64,000 nt of DNA from contig NZ_CAMLDD010000009.1 of the NCBI RefSeq assembly GCF_946478785.1, positions 124,001-188,000 of the forward strand, given 5' to 3'. This DNA is from an uncultured Flavobacterium sp. Its GTDB lineage: Bacteria > Bacteroidota > Bacteroidia > Flavobacteriales > Flavobacteriaceae. Positions 25,481 to 35,480 of this stretch are shown piece after piece (positions within the stretch are counted from its first letter, which is position 1; every line of letters begins with the position of its first letter). The translations under genes and the position numbers were made by a program. The notes under the pieces are model-generated. The model had not been told where the DNA came from and did not search any database. It saw only the letters and a program-made list of their open reading frames with translations.

Positions 25481-26935
25481 ATGCAGCATACTTCACTAAA
25501 AGCAACCGCCACAAGAGGAATTATCTGGTCAGCAATTGATAAATTTGCTGTACAGTTTGGGCAATTTGCTGTAAGTATAATGCTTGCCCGGATTTTGGTG
25601 CCTGAGGATTTTGGTTTAATAGGAATGTTGGTCATTTTTTTAGCCATGTCACAAACCTTCATAGAAAGTGGATTGGGTACAGGCTTAATTCAGAGGCAAG
25701 AACGAAAAGATATTGATTTTTCTACTTTATTTGTATTCAATCTGGTGGTTAGCAGTTTTTTTTACGGGTTGTTGTTTTTTTCTGCTCCTTTAATAGCGTC
25801 TTTTTTCAAACAGCCACAATTAACAGACCTGACAAGAGTTTTAGGCTTAACTCTATTTTTTAATGCTTTTGCCATAGTGCAGCGAACGAAATTGACTATT
25901 GCGATTGATTTCAAATCTATAGCAAAAAGCAATGTAATTGGAATGATAGCAGGCGGATTGTGCGGTGTCATAGCTGCTGTAAACGGTTATGGAGTCTGGT
26001 CATTAGTTGTTCAAACGCTTATAGGGTCATTTGTTTCATCTTTGTCATTATGGCTTTTAAGTAAATGGAGTCCCTCAATTGCCTTTTCAAAGCAAGCCTT
26101 TAGGTCATTATTTGGTTATGGATCTAAATTGCTTATGGCAGGTTTATATGCTCAGATTCTTAATAATGTATATAATATTTGTGTAGGAAAATTTTATCCG
26201 GCCTCGGTATTGGGATTTTATACCAGGGCCAAAAGTTTTGCAGACATATCTGCCGGTACAATTGTCAGTGTTTTGCAACAGGCTACTTTTCCAGTTTTGG
26301 TAGCAGTACAGCATGATAAAGAGAAATTAGTTTCTGTATACAGCAGAATAATTAGAATGTCTGCTTTTTTAGTTATTCCCATTATGACACTTATTGCTGT
26401 ATTAGCAAAACCAATTGTTTTATTGTTATTAACAGAAAAATGGAATTCATTAATTCCCCTTTTGCAATGGATAGTTTTTTCACGTGTTTTTCTTCCAATG
26501 AGTGCCGTCAATCTGAATGTATTAAATGCAATAGGACGTTCTGATTTATTCTTAAAAGTAGATTTGTCAAAACTGCCTTTAACAATTATTGCTATGGTAA
26601 TTACTATTCCTTTGGGAGTAAAAGCAATGATAATCGGGAATGTATGTACAGCCGCCATTTTTTTTGTTATAAATGCCTATCTTCCTGGAAAATTTTATGG
26701 CTACGGTCCAATAAAACAATTAAAAGACATGTTGCCTTTTGTCTTAGCTGCATTAGGAATGGCAATTTCAGTAATTGCCATGTCTTATTTTATAAATAAT
26801 TTAATCCTCCAATTGTTCTTAGGAGCAGTATTGGGATTAACTACTTACATTACTATCTGCTGGTTATTAAAAATGGAAGAATTAAATGAGATTAAGAAAT
26901 TACTTTTAAATTATATGCAACAGTATTTTGCATAA
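25481..26935 (+). CDS. Polysaccharide flippase (Wzx/MATE-like, O-antigen transporter)
   Basis: 484 residues with about 12-14 transmembrane helices. GIIWSAIDKFAVQFGQFAVS and LVPEDFGLIGMLVIFLAMSQ at the N-terminus are the hallmark of the polysaccharide-transport branch. It would flip lipid-linked repeat units of the glycan made by the surrounding glycosyltransferases. Last of the contiguous 21397-26935 set, separated by 186 bp of AT-rich sequence from the fibre paralogues. Confidence 0.92.
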   Translation: MQHTSLKATATRGIIWSAIDKFAVQFGQFAVSIMLARILVPEDFGLIGMLVIFLAMSQTFIESGLGTGLIQRQERKDIDFSTLFVFNLVVSSFFYGLLFFSAPLIASFFKQPQLTDLTRVLGLTLFFNAFAIVQRTKLTIAIDFKSIAKSNVIGMIAGGLCGVIAAVNGYGVWSLVVQTLIGSFVSSLSLWLLSKWSPSIAFSKQAFRSLFGYGSKLLMAGLYAQILNNVYNICVGKFYPASVLGFYTRAKSFADISAGTIVSVLQQATFPVLVAVQHDKEKLVSVYSRIIRMSAFLVIPIMTLIAVLAKPIVLLLLTEKWNSLIPLLQWIVFSRVFLPMSAVNLNVLNAIGRSDLFLKVDLSKLPLTIIAMVITIPLGVKAMIIGNVCTAAIFFVINAYLPGKFYGYGPIKQLKDMLPFVLAALGMAISVIAMSYFINNLILQLFLGAVLGLTTYITICWLLKMEELNEIKKLLLNYMQQYFA

Positions 26936-27121
26936 CCTTCTGGTTGATTTAATAAGGATATTATAAAAAAATAGTCATTAATTTCTGATAAGTGTAGATT
27001 GTAGAACTTTCAGTGTTATTTTTAGAAAAACCTCATTTCTTATTTATTATATTGTTTTATTGAGAATAGTTTGTTTTTATTTATTAATATTGAGCGAAAA
27101 TTAATATAAATAAATTAACAA

Positions 27122-28090
27122 ATGAGAAAAACAATTACGTATCTTTTTGCCATCCTTTTAAGCACAACGCTAAATGCACAAATAAGTACTGGCGCGGGTG
27201 GGGCAGCAAGTGTATTACCTAATAGTACAACAACTAATACTAATGTGGGGATAGGAACAAATAGTCCAAAAGCTAAACTTGAAATTGAAGGCTTTCCAAC
27301 TATTAATACGACTTATAATTTTTTAGATTATAATGATAGTTATAATAAAAGTACGTTATTAAATATTGGAACTATAAGATCCACAAGCGGAGCCAGATTA
27401 TTAACTTTTTATGATGTTCCTCCTTCAAATATTCGTCCAAATGGTACCGCAATGTTTGCAATAGAAGATAGGAATGATGCCAACAGGTTTCGACACTCAT
27501 CCACAACAAATGGAGCAAGTAATTTCACACTTAGTGACAGAAAGCAAACAGCTGTTCTTAATATGTATGAGGATGGGACATATGCCTTTTTTGATTTCCC
27601 AAAACCGAGCACATATTTAACAATTGGAGGTATTGCAGTATGGCCAATTGCACATAACTTCTGGGTTAAAACGGGATCTGCAAAATTTGATCACGATGTG
27701 TTCATAGATACCCATTTATGTATTGGAACCTCAAACTTTACAGACAGATCAGATACTTACAGACTTTCCGTAAAAGGATAAATAAGGGCAGAAGAAATAA
27801 AAGTATACAACACCTGGGCTGATTATGTTTTTAATCCGGCTTATCAATTACCGAGTCTAAAAGAAGTAGAGAACTATATCGCTCAAAATGGTCATTTACC
27901 CAATGTACCTTCAGCGAAAGAAATCACCGAAAAAGGGTTGCCGCTTGGAGAAATGGCTAAAATTCAGCAGGAAAAAATTGAAGAACTTACACTTTATTTG
28001 ATTCAGCAGAATAAACAAATTGAAAAACAAAATCAAGAAATGCAGGAATTAAGAACTCAGGTTGAAGATTTATTGTCTTCTAAAAAATAA
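27122..28090 (+). pseudogene. Secreted fibre-like paralogue 1, interrupted by an in-frame ochre codon
   Basis: The N-terminus has a signal peptide (TYLFAILLSTTLNAQ) and the family's opening ISTGAGGAASVLPNS with NVGIGTNSPKAKLEI. TAA at 27779-27781 replaces the AAA found at this position in the other copies (GGA TAA ATA AGG against GGA AAA GTA AGG). The frame continues after the stop to 28090 and encodes the family's constant tail (NTWADYVFNPAYQL, NGHLPNVPSAKEI, LGEMAKIQQEKIEELTLYL). The central variable domain resembles that of paralogue 4. The truncated 219-residue product would lack the tail. Confidence 0.85.
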
Positions 28091-28144
28091 TCTTGGATTT
28101 TTAATATTTATTTCTACTCACATTATAAACAATAAATTCATACA

Positions 28145-29179
28145 ATGAAAAATAAAATTACAATAATATTTTTTTGGAGTTCTTTTTTTACAACAATTGT
28201 AAATGCACAAATCAGTACTGGTTCTGGAGGAGCTGCAAGTGTATTGCCAAATAGTTCGACAACAAATACTAATGTTGGTATTGGGACTACTGATCCTACA
28301 GCAAAACTTGAAGTTATAGGAAATGTGAAAGGTAGTGCAGGTATATTTTCAAAAAGTACTCCAAACGGATCTGTTTTTACAAATTCTACCGAGAGGAACA
28401 ATCAGAGTTTAGTATTATCTGCAGGAAGTCTTTTGCCAGGGTATCCAGTTCAAGATGAAGTAAGAATGCTAAGGTTTTATGATTTTCCTCAATCAAATAT
28501 AAATATAAAACCATTATTTTGGTTCAGCATTGAGGACAAAGTTGATTCTGCTAGATTTAGAGTTGCGGCGGAAACAGGAGGATATACACTTATGTCCATA
28601 CTAAACAAAAGCCAACAAGAGTTGGTTAGAGTATTTGAGGATGGTAATGACAATATTTATATGGATTTACCAAAACCAAACTCCAGAATAGTTATAGGAG
28701 GTTGGGGTGATTATTTGCCGGAGCATAAATTTGTAGTTAGAGGCAGTGCCAAAATAGAAGGAAACATTCTAACAGATGCAAATATTGGCATCGGAACTTC
28801 AAATTTCACAGACGGAGCAGATACCTACAGACTTTCAGTAAAAGGAAAAGTAAGGGCAGAAGAAGTAAAAGTATACAATACCTGGGCTGATTATGTTTTT
28901 AATCCGGCTTATCAATTACCGAGTCTAAAAGAAGTAGAGAACTATATCGCTCAAAATGGTCATTTACCCAATGTACCTTCAGCGAAAGAAATCACCGAAA
29001 AAGGGTTGCCGCTTGGAGAAATGGCTAAAATTCAGCAGGAAAAAATTGAAGAACTTACACTTTATTTGATTCAGCAGAATAAAGAACTTGAAGAACAAAA
29101 GCAGTATTTAATTCAGCAGAATAAAGAAATGGAAGAATTAAAAGCCCAGGTTAAAGTTTTATTGGCTTCTAAAAAATGA
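28145..29179 (+). CDS. Secreted fibre-like paralogue 2 (intact)
   Basis: 344 residues. A signal peptide ends at VNAQ, and a conserved head follows (ISTGSGGAASVLPNS, NVGIGTTDPTAKLEV). A variable beta-rich middle spans about residues 60-210. The conserved NIGIGTSNFTDGADTYRLSV leads into the tail (YNTWADYVFNP, YIAQNGHLPNVPSAKEI, GEMAKIQQEKIEELTLY) and a heptad-rich coiled coil to the end. The architecture recalls trimeric fibre or tail-spike proteins, but no phage genes are nearby. I know the HLPNVPSA...LGEM tail from many secreted flavobacterial proteins of unknown function. 203 bp of its tail are identical to paralogue 1. Confidence 0.8.
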   Translation: MKNKITIIFFWSSFFTTIVNAQISTGSGGAASVLPNSSTTNTNVGIGTTDPTAKLEVIGNVKGSAGIFSKSTPNGSVFTNSTERNNQSLVLSAGSLLPGYPVQDEVRMLRFYDFPQSNINIKPLFWFSIEDKVDSARFRVAAETGGYTLMSILNKSQQELVRVFEDGNDNIYMDLPKPNSRIVIGGWGDYLPEHKFVVRGSAKIEGNILTDANIGIGTSNFTDGADTYRLSVKGKVRAEEVKVYNTWADYVFNPAYQLPSLKEVENYIAQNGHLPNVPSAKEITEKGLPLGEMAKIQQEKIEELTLYLIQQNKELEEQKQYLIQQNKEMEELKAQVKVLLASKK

Positions 29180-29217
29180 TCTTAAAACGTATCTCTATAA
29201 AAATAATAATTCAAAAA

Positions 29218-30210
29218 ATGAAAAATAAAATTACTATACTACTTTTTGGAATACTCTTTTTAAACACAACCTTAAATGCACAAATTAGCACAGGTCCAGG
29301 AGGTGCTGCAAGCGTACTTCCAAATACACCAATTACGAATACAAATATAGGTATTGGGACTAATACTCCAACTGCACAACTTGATGTTGTGGGCACTATT
29401 AAGGGGATAGAGGGAGAATTTACAAGAACTCAACCCGATGGATCCGTTTATGTTAATTGGGCTGATGCACATTTAAAAACTAGGTCTTTAAATCTTGGTT
29501 CAATAAGAGATCCTAACGACAATGGTAGACTTTTTTGTTTTTATGATTTTCCGAAGTCAAATCTCACTTTGAAATCTGTTTTTTCTTTACAAATTGATGA
29601 TAGGAGCAATCACACGAGATTTAAAGTAAATGCCGAAACAGATGGAAGGGGAACATTTTGGTTGTTTGATAAAAATCAAACGGAATATTTTGCAATTTCT
29701 GAAGACGGAACTGGAAAGATGTATCAGCAAATGGGTAAGCCAGATTCTAAATTGTGTATAGGTGGTTATTCTAACTATGTTCCTGGTCTTCCTCATAAAT
29801 TGGTAGTGCAAAATGGAAGTGCATTAATAGAAGGAAATATCCTAACCGATGCAAATATCGGCATCGGAACCTCAAATTTCACAGACGGTTCAGATACTTA
29901 CAGACTTTCAGTAAAAGGAAAAGTAAGGGCAGAAGAAGTAAAAGTGTACAACACTTGGGCTGATTATGTTTTTGCAAACAACTACGATTTAAAACCACTT
30001 GCAAAAGTAGAGGAGTACATCGCTCAAAATAGGCATCTGCCTAATGTACCTTCAGCTAAAGAAATCACTGAAAAAGGGCTTGAATTGGGAGAAATGGCAA
30101 AAATCCAGCAGGAAAAAATCGAAGAGCTTACGTTGTATTTAATTCAACAGAATAAAGAAATTGAAGAACTAAAAACTCAGGTTAAAGCTTTAGTGGCTTC
30201 TAAAAAATGA
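29218..30210 (+). CDS. Secreted fibre-like paralogue 3 (intact)
   Basis: 330 residues from ATG 29218; a longer reading from 29176 overlaps the stop of paralogue 2 and adds no signal-peptide sense. Signal peptide KITILLFGILFLNTTLNAQ, then head ISTGPGGAASVLPN. The variable domain is of the same class as paralogue 2 (AQLDVVGTIKGIEGEFTRTQ), ending in GIGTSNFTDGSDTYRLSV. The tail is the most diverged of the four (FANNYDLKPLAKVEEYIAQN, then RHLPNVPSAKEI) and ends in a coiled coil. Probably co-transcribed with its neighbours. Confidence 0.8.
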   Translation: MKNKITILLFGILFLNTTLNAQISTGPGGAASVLPNTPITNTNIGIGTNTPTAQLDVVGTIKGIEGEFTRTQPDGSVYVNWADAHLKTRSLNLGSIRDPNDNGRLFCFYDFPKSNLTLKSVFSLQIDDRSNHTRFKVNAETDGRGTFWLFDKNQTEYFAISEDGTGKMYQQMGKPDSKLCIGGYSNYVPGLPHKLVVQNGSALIEGNILTDANIGIGTSNFTDGSDTYRLSVKGKVRAEEVKVYNTWADYVFANNYDLKPLAKVEEYIAQNRHLPNVPSAKEITEKGLELGEMAKIQQEKIEELTLYLIQQNKEIEELKTQVKALVASKK

Positions 30211-30256
30211 TTTTGACCATAAAAACTTATCCCTATAAAAATAATAAATTCAGACA

Positions 30257-31203
30257 ATGAAAATAAAATTACAATACTACTTTTTGGAATACTCTTTTTG
30301 AACACAACTGCAAATGCGCAAATCAGTTCAGGAGCTGGTGGAGGCATTTTACCAAATAATCCAACGTCAAATAACAACTTAGGAATTGGGGTAAATAATC
30401 CCAAAGCTAAACTTGAAATTGAAGGATTTCCAGCGATTAATACTAATTATACTTTTTTAAATAGTGGTGATAGTTTTGATAAAAGTATATTATTAAATAT
30501 TGGAACTCTAAGAGAAAATTCAACATCAACAAGTGGTGAGAGATTATTAACGTTTTATGATGTACCACCTTCTAATATTTATCCTAAGGCTCAAACGATG
30601 CTGGCTATAGAGGATCGTAATGATGCTAATAGATTAAGGCATACTACTAGAGCTAATGGAGATAGTTCTTTTAAGCTTAGTGATAGAGCACAAAAAGTTG
30701 TTTTTGAAGTGTATGAAAATGAAGAAGCAGGTATTTTAACCTTAAATAAACCAGATTCCTATTTTACGATTGGTGGTACACAAGCATGGCCAGTGCCTTA
30801 TAGACTTATGGTGAAAAATGGTGCTTCAAAATTTGAAGGGGCAGTATTTGTAGATACAAATCTGGGCATTGGAACCTCAAATTTCACAGACGGAGCAGAT
30901 ACGTACAGACTTTCGGTAAAAGGAAAAGTAAGGGCAGAAGAAGTAAAAGTCTACAATACTTGGGCTGATTATGTTTTTAGCCCCGCTTATGAATTGCCAA
31001 CTTTAAAAGAGGTTGAAAGTTACATCGCACAAAATGGTCATTTACCCAATGTACCTTCAGCCAAAGAAATCACCGAAAAAGGGTTACCGCTTGGAGAAAT
31101 GGCAAAAATTCAACAGGAAAAAATCGAAGAACTTACACTTTATATCATTGCTCAAAACAAAAGAATTGAGGCTTTAGAGCAAAAAATAAACGCTAAAAAA
31201 TAA
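30257..31203 (+). pseudogene. Secreted fibre-like paralogue 4, start codon frameshifted
   Basis: The ATG at 30257 is followed by AAAATAAAATTAC where paralogues 2 and 3 have AAAAATAAAATTAC. The loss of one A puts the ATG out of frame with the signal peptide (its frame ends after 14 codons). The signal-peptide frame (ILLFGILFLNTTANAQ) is open but has no ATG; TTG 30298 would start only after the hydrophobic core, giving a 301-residue unsecreted product. The rest is intact: variable domain like paralogue 1 (KAKLEIEGFPAINTNYTFLN), then the constant tail. Pseudogene, phase-off state or sequencing error. Confidence 0.75.
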
Positions 31204-31224
31204 TTATAAGTTTAAAATAAAATT

Positions 31225-33003
31225 ATGAGAAAAATATATTTAATCATTACACTGTTATTCTCTGTAATGATGCCAATTATTGCGCAAAATCCCAATAACC
31301 ATTGGCAATTGGGCGCGACTGATATTAATTTTACAACTAATCCGCCAACAGTTGCTGTTTCAGGAAATGCAAATCAATATGGTAAGGCATCCATTAGTGA
31401 CGATAGTGGTAACTTATTATTCTATACTGATGGAAAAACAGTATGGAATAAAAACCACAATGTCATGACAAATGGAGCGAATATAGGGTATTCAGGAGTA
31501 CAAAATACGATTATAGTACCAAATTTAGCGAATCCGAATCAGTTTTATATTTTTAGAAGTGAACAAGCCTTATATCTTTGTCTATATAGTTTGCCAACTT
31601 ACTATTTATACTCAATAGTCGAATTTAACAGTTTAAATCCACATGGTGTAGTTCTTCCCTTTAATTCCAGTCTTTTGGGAAATGTGGAAAATCAATATTC
31701 TAAAACTTTGTCAGGTTCGTCAGGAACAGTTGAAAATGCCTTTAGCTTCGGTGCTTTAACGTCTACAAAAAATAATAATGATACTGCATTTTGGGTCATA
31801 GTACAAAGCCAAAACAAGCTATTAAGTTATAAAATAGATTCATTAGGATTAAATACAACACCAGTTGAATCTACTTTTACAAATGCTCAAATTTATAGTC
31901 CCGGAACCGAAAATTCGCAAGTCATCAGTGGTCTTGAAGAAGCTAAATTTAAAATGGCTCCTAATAATTCATTCTTGATTGGATTAGAATATAGCAAAGC
32001 AAATAATCAATATGACCCTGATAGCAATTTTTTAAATTTCAGAAATTTTTTCTATAAAATTAATTTTAATTCAACAACCGGTGTTTTTTCAGGTTATGAA
32101 AGTTTTAGTCCAGGTATAGTTGTCAATAATTTTGAGATATCGGCTCAGTCTAACAATTTGTACTTTGTTAGAAATAAGTTTCCTTTTCCCGGACCCTCAT
32201 ATATCACTAATGCTGTTGATGGAGAAATTTGTGTAAAGGATTTGACTAACAGCTCAAATTCTATAAGAATATTAAATGAATTTGGAAGTACAACAGCAAC
32301 CTCAAAATTTAGTTATTTGCAAAGGGATAAGTATAATAATTTACTTATATCTTCTACTCATTCAAATTCAAACAGAAATTTACATTTACACCAAATAGAA
32401 AATCAAAATTCATATTCAGGTGCTTCAGTTTCATTAAATTCAATTTCCCTGAATGGGAATTCAATTTCAGGACTTCCTGAACTCGTTCCTTCCTTAATAC
32501 TTCCATGTGTTGATAATCTTCTTGTAATTTCGAATGTAACATCGGGAATGGATAAAAAGCAGGCATCAAATACCATTATTGCATCAAATATTATCAATAA
32601 TGGTACAAGTGCGATTTATCATGCAGGAACTTCAGTAACTTTAACTACAGGGTTCAATGCTAAATCGGGTTCCGCTTTTAAAGCTTATATAGCAGGCTGC
32701 ACAAACACTTTTACACAGAAGAGAATATCTTCAAATGAAGAAGTTATAATATCTGAGCATCCTGAAAATCGCTTAAAGCTCTATCCTAATCCTAATGACG
32801 GAATGTTCACAATTGATTTTGGATTTGATAACAAAAAAGAAATTTCGATAGGTATTTATGATATTATGGGTAAACAAATCTATCATTCAGTTGCTAAGAA
32901 CTCTACTGTTGATGTTAGTTTGCCAAATATCCCTTCAGGAGTATATATTATAAAACTTATAGGAAATGGTTATAGTGATACTGTCAGGTTTGTAAAAGAA
33001 TAA
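31225..33003 (+). CDS. Secreted protein with T9SS type A sorting domain
   Basis: 592 residues. A signal peptide (IYLIITLLFSVMMPIIAQ) precedes a beta-propeller-like region (HWQLGATDINF, KASISDDSGNLLFYTDGKT, VWNKNHNVM). A small module near 455-490 (GTSVTLTTGFNAKSGSAFKA, then YIAGC) is common before sorting tails. The C-terminal LKLYPNPNDGMFTIDFG...GIYDIMGKQIY...PSGVYIIKL is a classic type A sorting signal, so the protein is exported by the type IX secretion system and attached or released at the cell surface. Same strand and 21 bp after paralogue 4. Confidence 0.92.
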   Translation: MRKIYLIITLLFSVMMPIIAQNPNNHWQLGATDINFTTNPPTVAVSGNANQYGKASISDDSGNLLFYTDGKTVWNKNHNVMTNGANIGYSGVQNTIIVPNLANPNQFYIFRSEQALYLCLYSLPTYYLYSIVEFNSLNPHGVVLPFNSSLLGNVENQYSKTLSGSSGTVENAFSFGALTSTKNNNDTAFWVIVQSQNKLLSYKIDSLGLNTTPVESTFTNAQIYSPGTENSQVISGLEEAKFKMAPNNSFLIGLEYSKANNQYDPDSNFLNFRNFFYKINFNSTTGVFSGYESFSPGIVVNNFEISAQSNNLYFVRNKFPFPGPSYITNAVDGEICVKDLTNSSNSIRILNEFGSTTATSKFSYLQRDKYNNLLISSTHSNSNRNLHLHQIENQNSYSGASVSLNSISLNGNSISGLPELVPSLILPCVDNLLVISNVTSGMDKKQASNTIIASNIINNGTSAIYHAGTSVTLTTGFNAKSGSAFKAYIAGCTNTFTQKRISSNEEVIISEHPENRLKLYPNPNDGMFTIDFGFDNKKEISIGIYDIMGKQIYHSVAKNSTVDVSLPNIPSGVYIIKLIGNGYSDTVRFVKE

Positions 33004-33043
33004 ATTTATCTGAAGATTTTAATTTTAGACTTATCAGCTAAAA

Positions 33044-33091
33044 AAAAAAGAAATTAGAGCAGGGATTAATTCCTGCTCTAATTTCTTTTTT
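33044..33091. terminator. Bidirectional intrinsic terminator
   Basis: A perfect 20-bp stem (AAAAAAGAAATTAGAGCAGG with its complement) around an eight-base loop, flanked by A and T runs, lies between the convergent T9SS gene and glycosyltransferase gene. It can terminate transcription from both sides. Confidence 0.9.
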
Positions 33092-33124
33092 GCATTTATA
33101 TTTGATTTTTATTATACATTAAAA

Positions 33125-34264
33125 CTAGTCGTTTTCCCAGGTTTCCAAATATTGTTGAGCAATCATTATATAATTATGCTCTCTTTCAACAAATGCCCGG
33201 GCTCTTTTTCCAATGGCTGCTATCTCATCGGGATTTTCAATTAAAAAAGATAATTGATTAACCAGATAATTTACATCCGGAACAGCGTTTATGCAAACAT
33301 TTTCAGTTAAACGATAGTATTCTGTAAACTTAGTTTCAGCTCCGGTAAAAACTACTTTTCCTTTTGCCATGGCCTCCAGGGCATTATAACCCTGGTCGTA
33401 AGTAAAAACCTGGTCTAAAAGGATGTGTGATTTGTTGTATGAATTTATATATTCTGCATAAGGAACGTCTTCAGATCTGATTATTTCAACTTTATCCTGA
33501 TACTTAAGTTCTATTTTTGCTAAAGCATCTTCAAAAAAAATAATTCCTTTTTGGTAATAAGAATATCGGTTTATACCTAAAAAAATAATTGTTTTATCTT
33601 GGGAAATCGGCTCCTGAAAAACTAATTTTTCACAATTTATTGGGTATGGAATCAGTTTTTTAAATTTAGCATGCGATTTATTTGCTTCTATGTAATCTAA
33701 ATCGGTAACGATTATTCCTTTACAATTTTTTAAAACAAAATCATGTATCTTTTTATAATTTGCAGTTAAGTATTCCGGGATGTATTCATAATATTTGTGC
33801 AGGTTAGGATTTTGCAAATAAGGCTGAATTAAAGATTTTTTATCTTTATTGGATAAATCATATTGTAGCGTTAGATAATCTACTCCACAAGATAATATAA
33901 AAACCTTTTTATTATTAAGGAAGATTTTTTTTATAAGATAAAGCTCAAATTTTTTTGTAGTTTTTATGGGGCGTTCATTAATAAACTGAACAACATCATA
34001 ATTTTTAAAATTATTCATTAAAAATAGAAATCGTAACCCATGTTCCAGATTTGCTATATCAAGTTTTGATAATTTAAAAATAACCTGTCTGATATAATTA
34101 ATTACTTTTAATCTGCACAGTCTATAATCAATAGAATAATCTACAGGGAAATTTCTGAAGCCATTAGAATAAGAAACAATTTTAACACTATGACCATGTT
34201 TTAACAATCCTTCTTTTAAAGAATTATGTAAACGGCTATATTCTCCAACGAGTAAAATTTTCAT
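33125..34264 (-). CDS. Glycosyltransferase, GT-B fold (GT4-like)
   Basis: 379 residues. N-terminal ILLVGEYSRLHNSLKEGLLK and GHSVKIVSY open the acceptor-side Rossmann domain. The donor-side half has IIFLGINRYSYYQKGI and GYNALEAMAKGKVVFTGAE, the E-x7-E-like nucleotide-sugar site. Donor and acceptor unknown. Its leftward orientation opposes its neighbours, with a terminator on its 3' side and 108 bp of divergent spacer on its 5' side. Confidence 0.85.
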   Translation of the reverse strand: MKILLVGEYSRLHNSLKEGLLKHGHSVKIVSYSNGFRNFPVDYSIDYRLCRLKVINYIRQVIFKLSKLDIANLEHGLRFLFLMNNFKNYDVVQFINERPIKTTKKFELYLIKKIFLNNKKVFILSCGVDYLTLQYDLSNKDKKSLIQPYLQNPNLHKYYEYIPEYLTANYKKIHDFVLKNCKGIIVTDLDYIEANKSHAKFKKLIPYPINCEKLVFQEPISQDKTIIFLGINRYSYYQKGIIFFEDALAKIELKYQDKVEIIRSEDVPYAEYINSYNKSHILLDQVFTYDQGYNALEAMAKGKVVFTGAETKFTEYYRLTENVCINAVPDVNYLVNQLSFLIENPDEIAAIGKRARAFVEREHNYIMIAQQYLETWEND

Positions 34265-34372
34265 GTGCTTAAAAAAGATTTGTGAGTTTTACAGGATTGG
34301 ATTTGCAGAGGACAGGTTTACAAGTAATTAATTATTGTATTTTCGTTGTAAATTTAGGTATTCAAAAATAAT

Positions 34373-35479
34373 ATGCAAGCCAAAAAATATAAAATTGCTT
34401 TAATAGGCTATCGATTAAATATTGGAGGACTGGAAAAAGTAATGTCATCTTTATCTCTTTTTTTTGATAAAGCTGATATAGATGTTCATAATATTATTTT
34501 TGTTGATGATATCCACTATCCTTATTCCGGAACTTTGATAAACATTGGAAGGATGAAGTCAGAGCATAAAACCGTTTTTGGTAAACTAAAATTGCTTTTG
34601 TTTTTTAATGCATACATAAAAAAGAATCAATTTGATTTTATTATAGATTTCAGATATCGTGTAAAACCTTTACAAGAGTATATTTTGTCAAAATTTATAT
34701 TTAATCCAAAAACAATTTATACAGTTCATAATTCACATTTACAGACCTATTTGCCAAATTCAAGATTCCTGACAAGACAAATTTGTAACAGGAAATATAG
34801 TGTCGTTTGTGTTTCAAAAGGTATTCAGGACTTGGTAGATAAAAAATTTCAGCTTCAAAACAGTATTTTAATTTATAACCCTGTCGATCTGGATAAAATT
34901 AAAATTTTGGCTAACGAAAGTATTCCATTAAAAGAATCTTATATTATAGCAGCGGGGAGATTCGACGTTAATAATGTCAAGCAATTTGACGAACTGATAA
35001 TTGCCTATTCTAACTCAATTTTGCCTAATAGAAATATTTCACTTGTTATATTAGGTGACGGAATACTTAAAGATTTTTATAAAATCACAACTATTAGAAA
35101 TGGTATGCAGGACAAGGTTTATTTTGAAGGATTTCAGAGTAATCCTTATAAATATTTTAAGAATGCATTATTTTTAGTTTTGTGTAGCAAATATGAAGGT
35201 TTTGGAATGACCTTAATAGAGTCGCTGGGATGTCAGACGCCAGTAGTTTCATTTGATTGTGTTTCAGGGCCAAATGAAATTATTATCCACAAAGAAAATG
35301 GTTTGCTGGTGCAAAATCAAAATTTTGAAAAACTTACTGAGGCAATGAATTTGTTAATTGAAGACACAATTTTGTATCGTCATTGTAAAACTAATTCCTT
35401 AAAAAGTGTAGAGCGGTTTTCAATTGAAAAAATAGGGAAACAGTGGCTGGATTTAATGGGAATTAATATATATTCGTAA
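34373..35479 (+). CDS. Glycosyltransferase family 4 protein
   Basis: 368 residues. LIGYRLNIGGLEKVMSSL near the N-terminus is the GT4 glycine-rich loop. VHNSHLQTYLPNSRF, IAAGRFDVNNVKQFD and YEGFGMTLIESLGCQTPVVS (E-x7-E) complete the donor site. Adds a sugar to the lipid-linked glycan at the cytoplasmic face. The start ATG lies one base upstream-coupled to nothing, while its stop is one base from the FdtA start, so the two are co-translated. Confidence 0.92.
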   Translation: MQAKKYKIALIGYRLNIGGLEKVMSSLSLFFDKADIDVHNIIFVDDIHYPYSGTLINIGRMKSEHKTVFGKLKLLLFFNAYIKKNQFDFIIDFRYRVKPLQEYILSKFIFNPKTIYTVHNSHLQTYLPNSRFLTRQICNRKYSVVCVSKGIQDLVDKKFQLQNSILIYNPVDLDKIKILANESIPLKESYIIAAGRFDVNNVKQFDELIIAYSNSILPNRNISLVILGDGILKDFYKITTIRNGMQDKVYFEGFQSNPYKYFKNALFLVLCSKYEGFGMTLIESLGCQTPVVSFDCVSGPNEIIIHKENGLLVQNQNFEKLTEAMNLLIEDTILYRHCKTNSLKSVERFSIEKIGKQWLDLMGINIYS

Positions 35480-35480
35480 A

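Noticed and set aside
27122..31203. Phage tail-fibre cluster or prophage
   Set aside because: No capsid, terminase, lysis, integrase or tail genes nearby; proteins have Sec signal peptides and sit among glycan genes.
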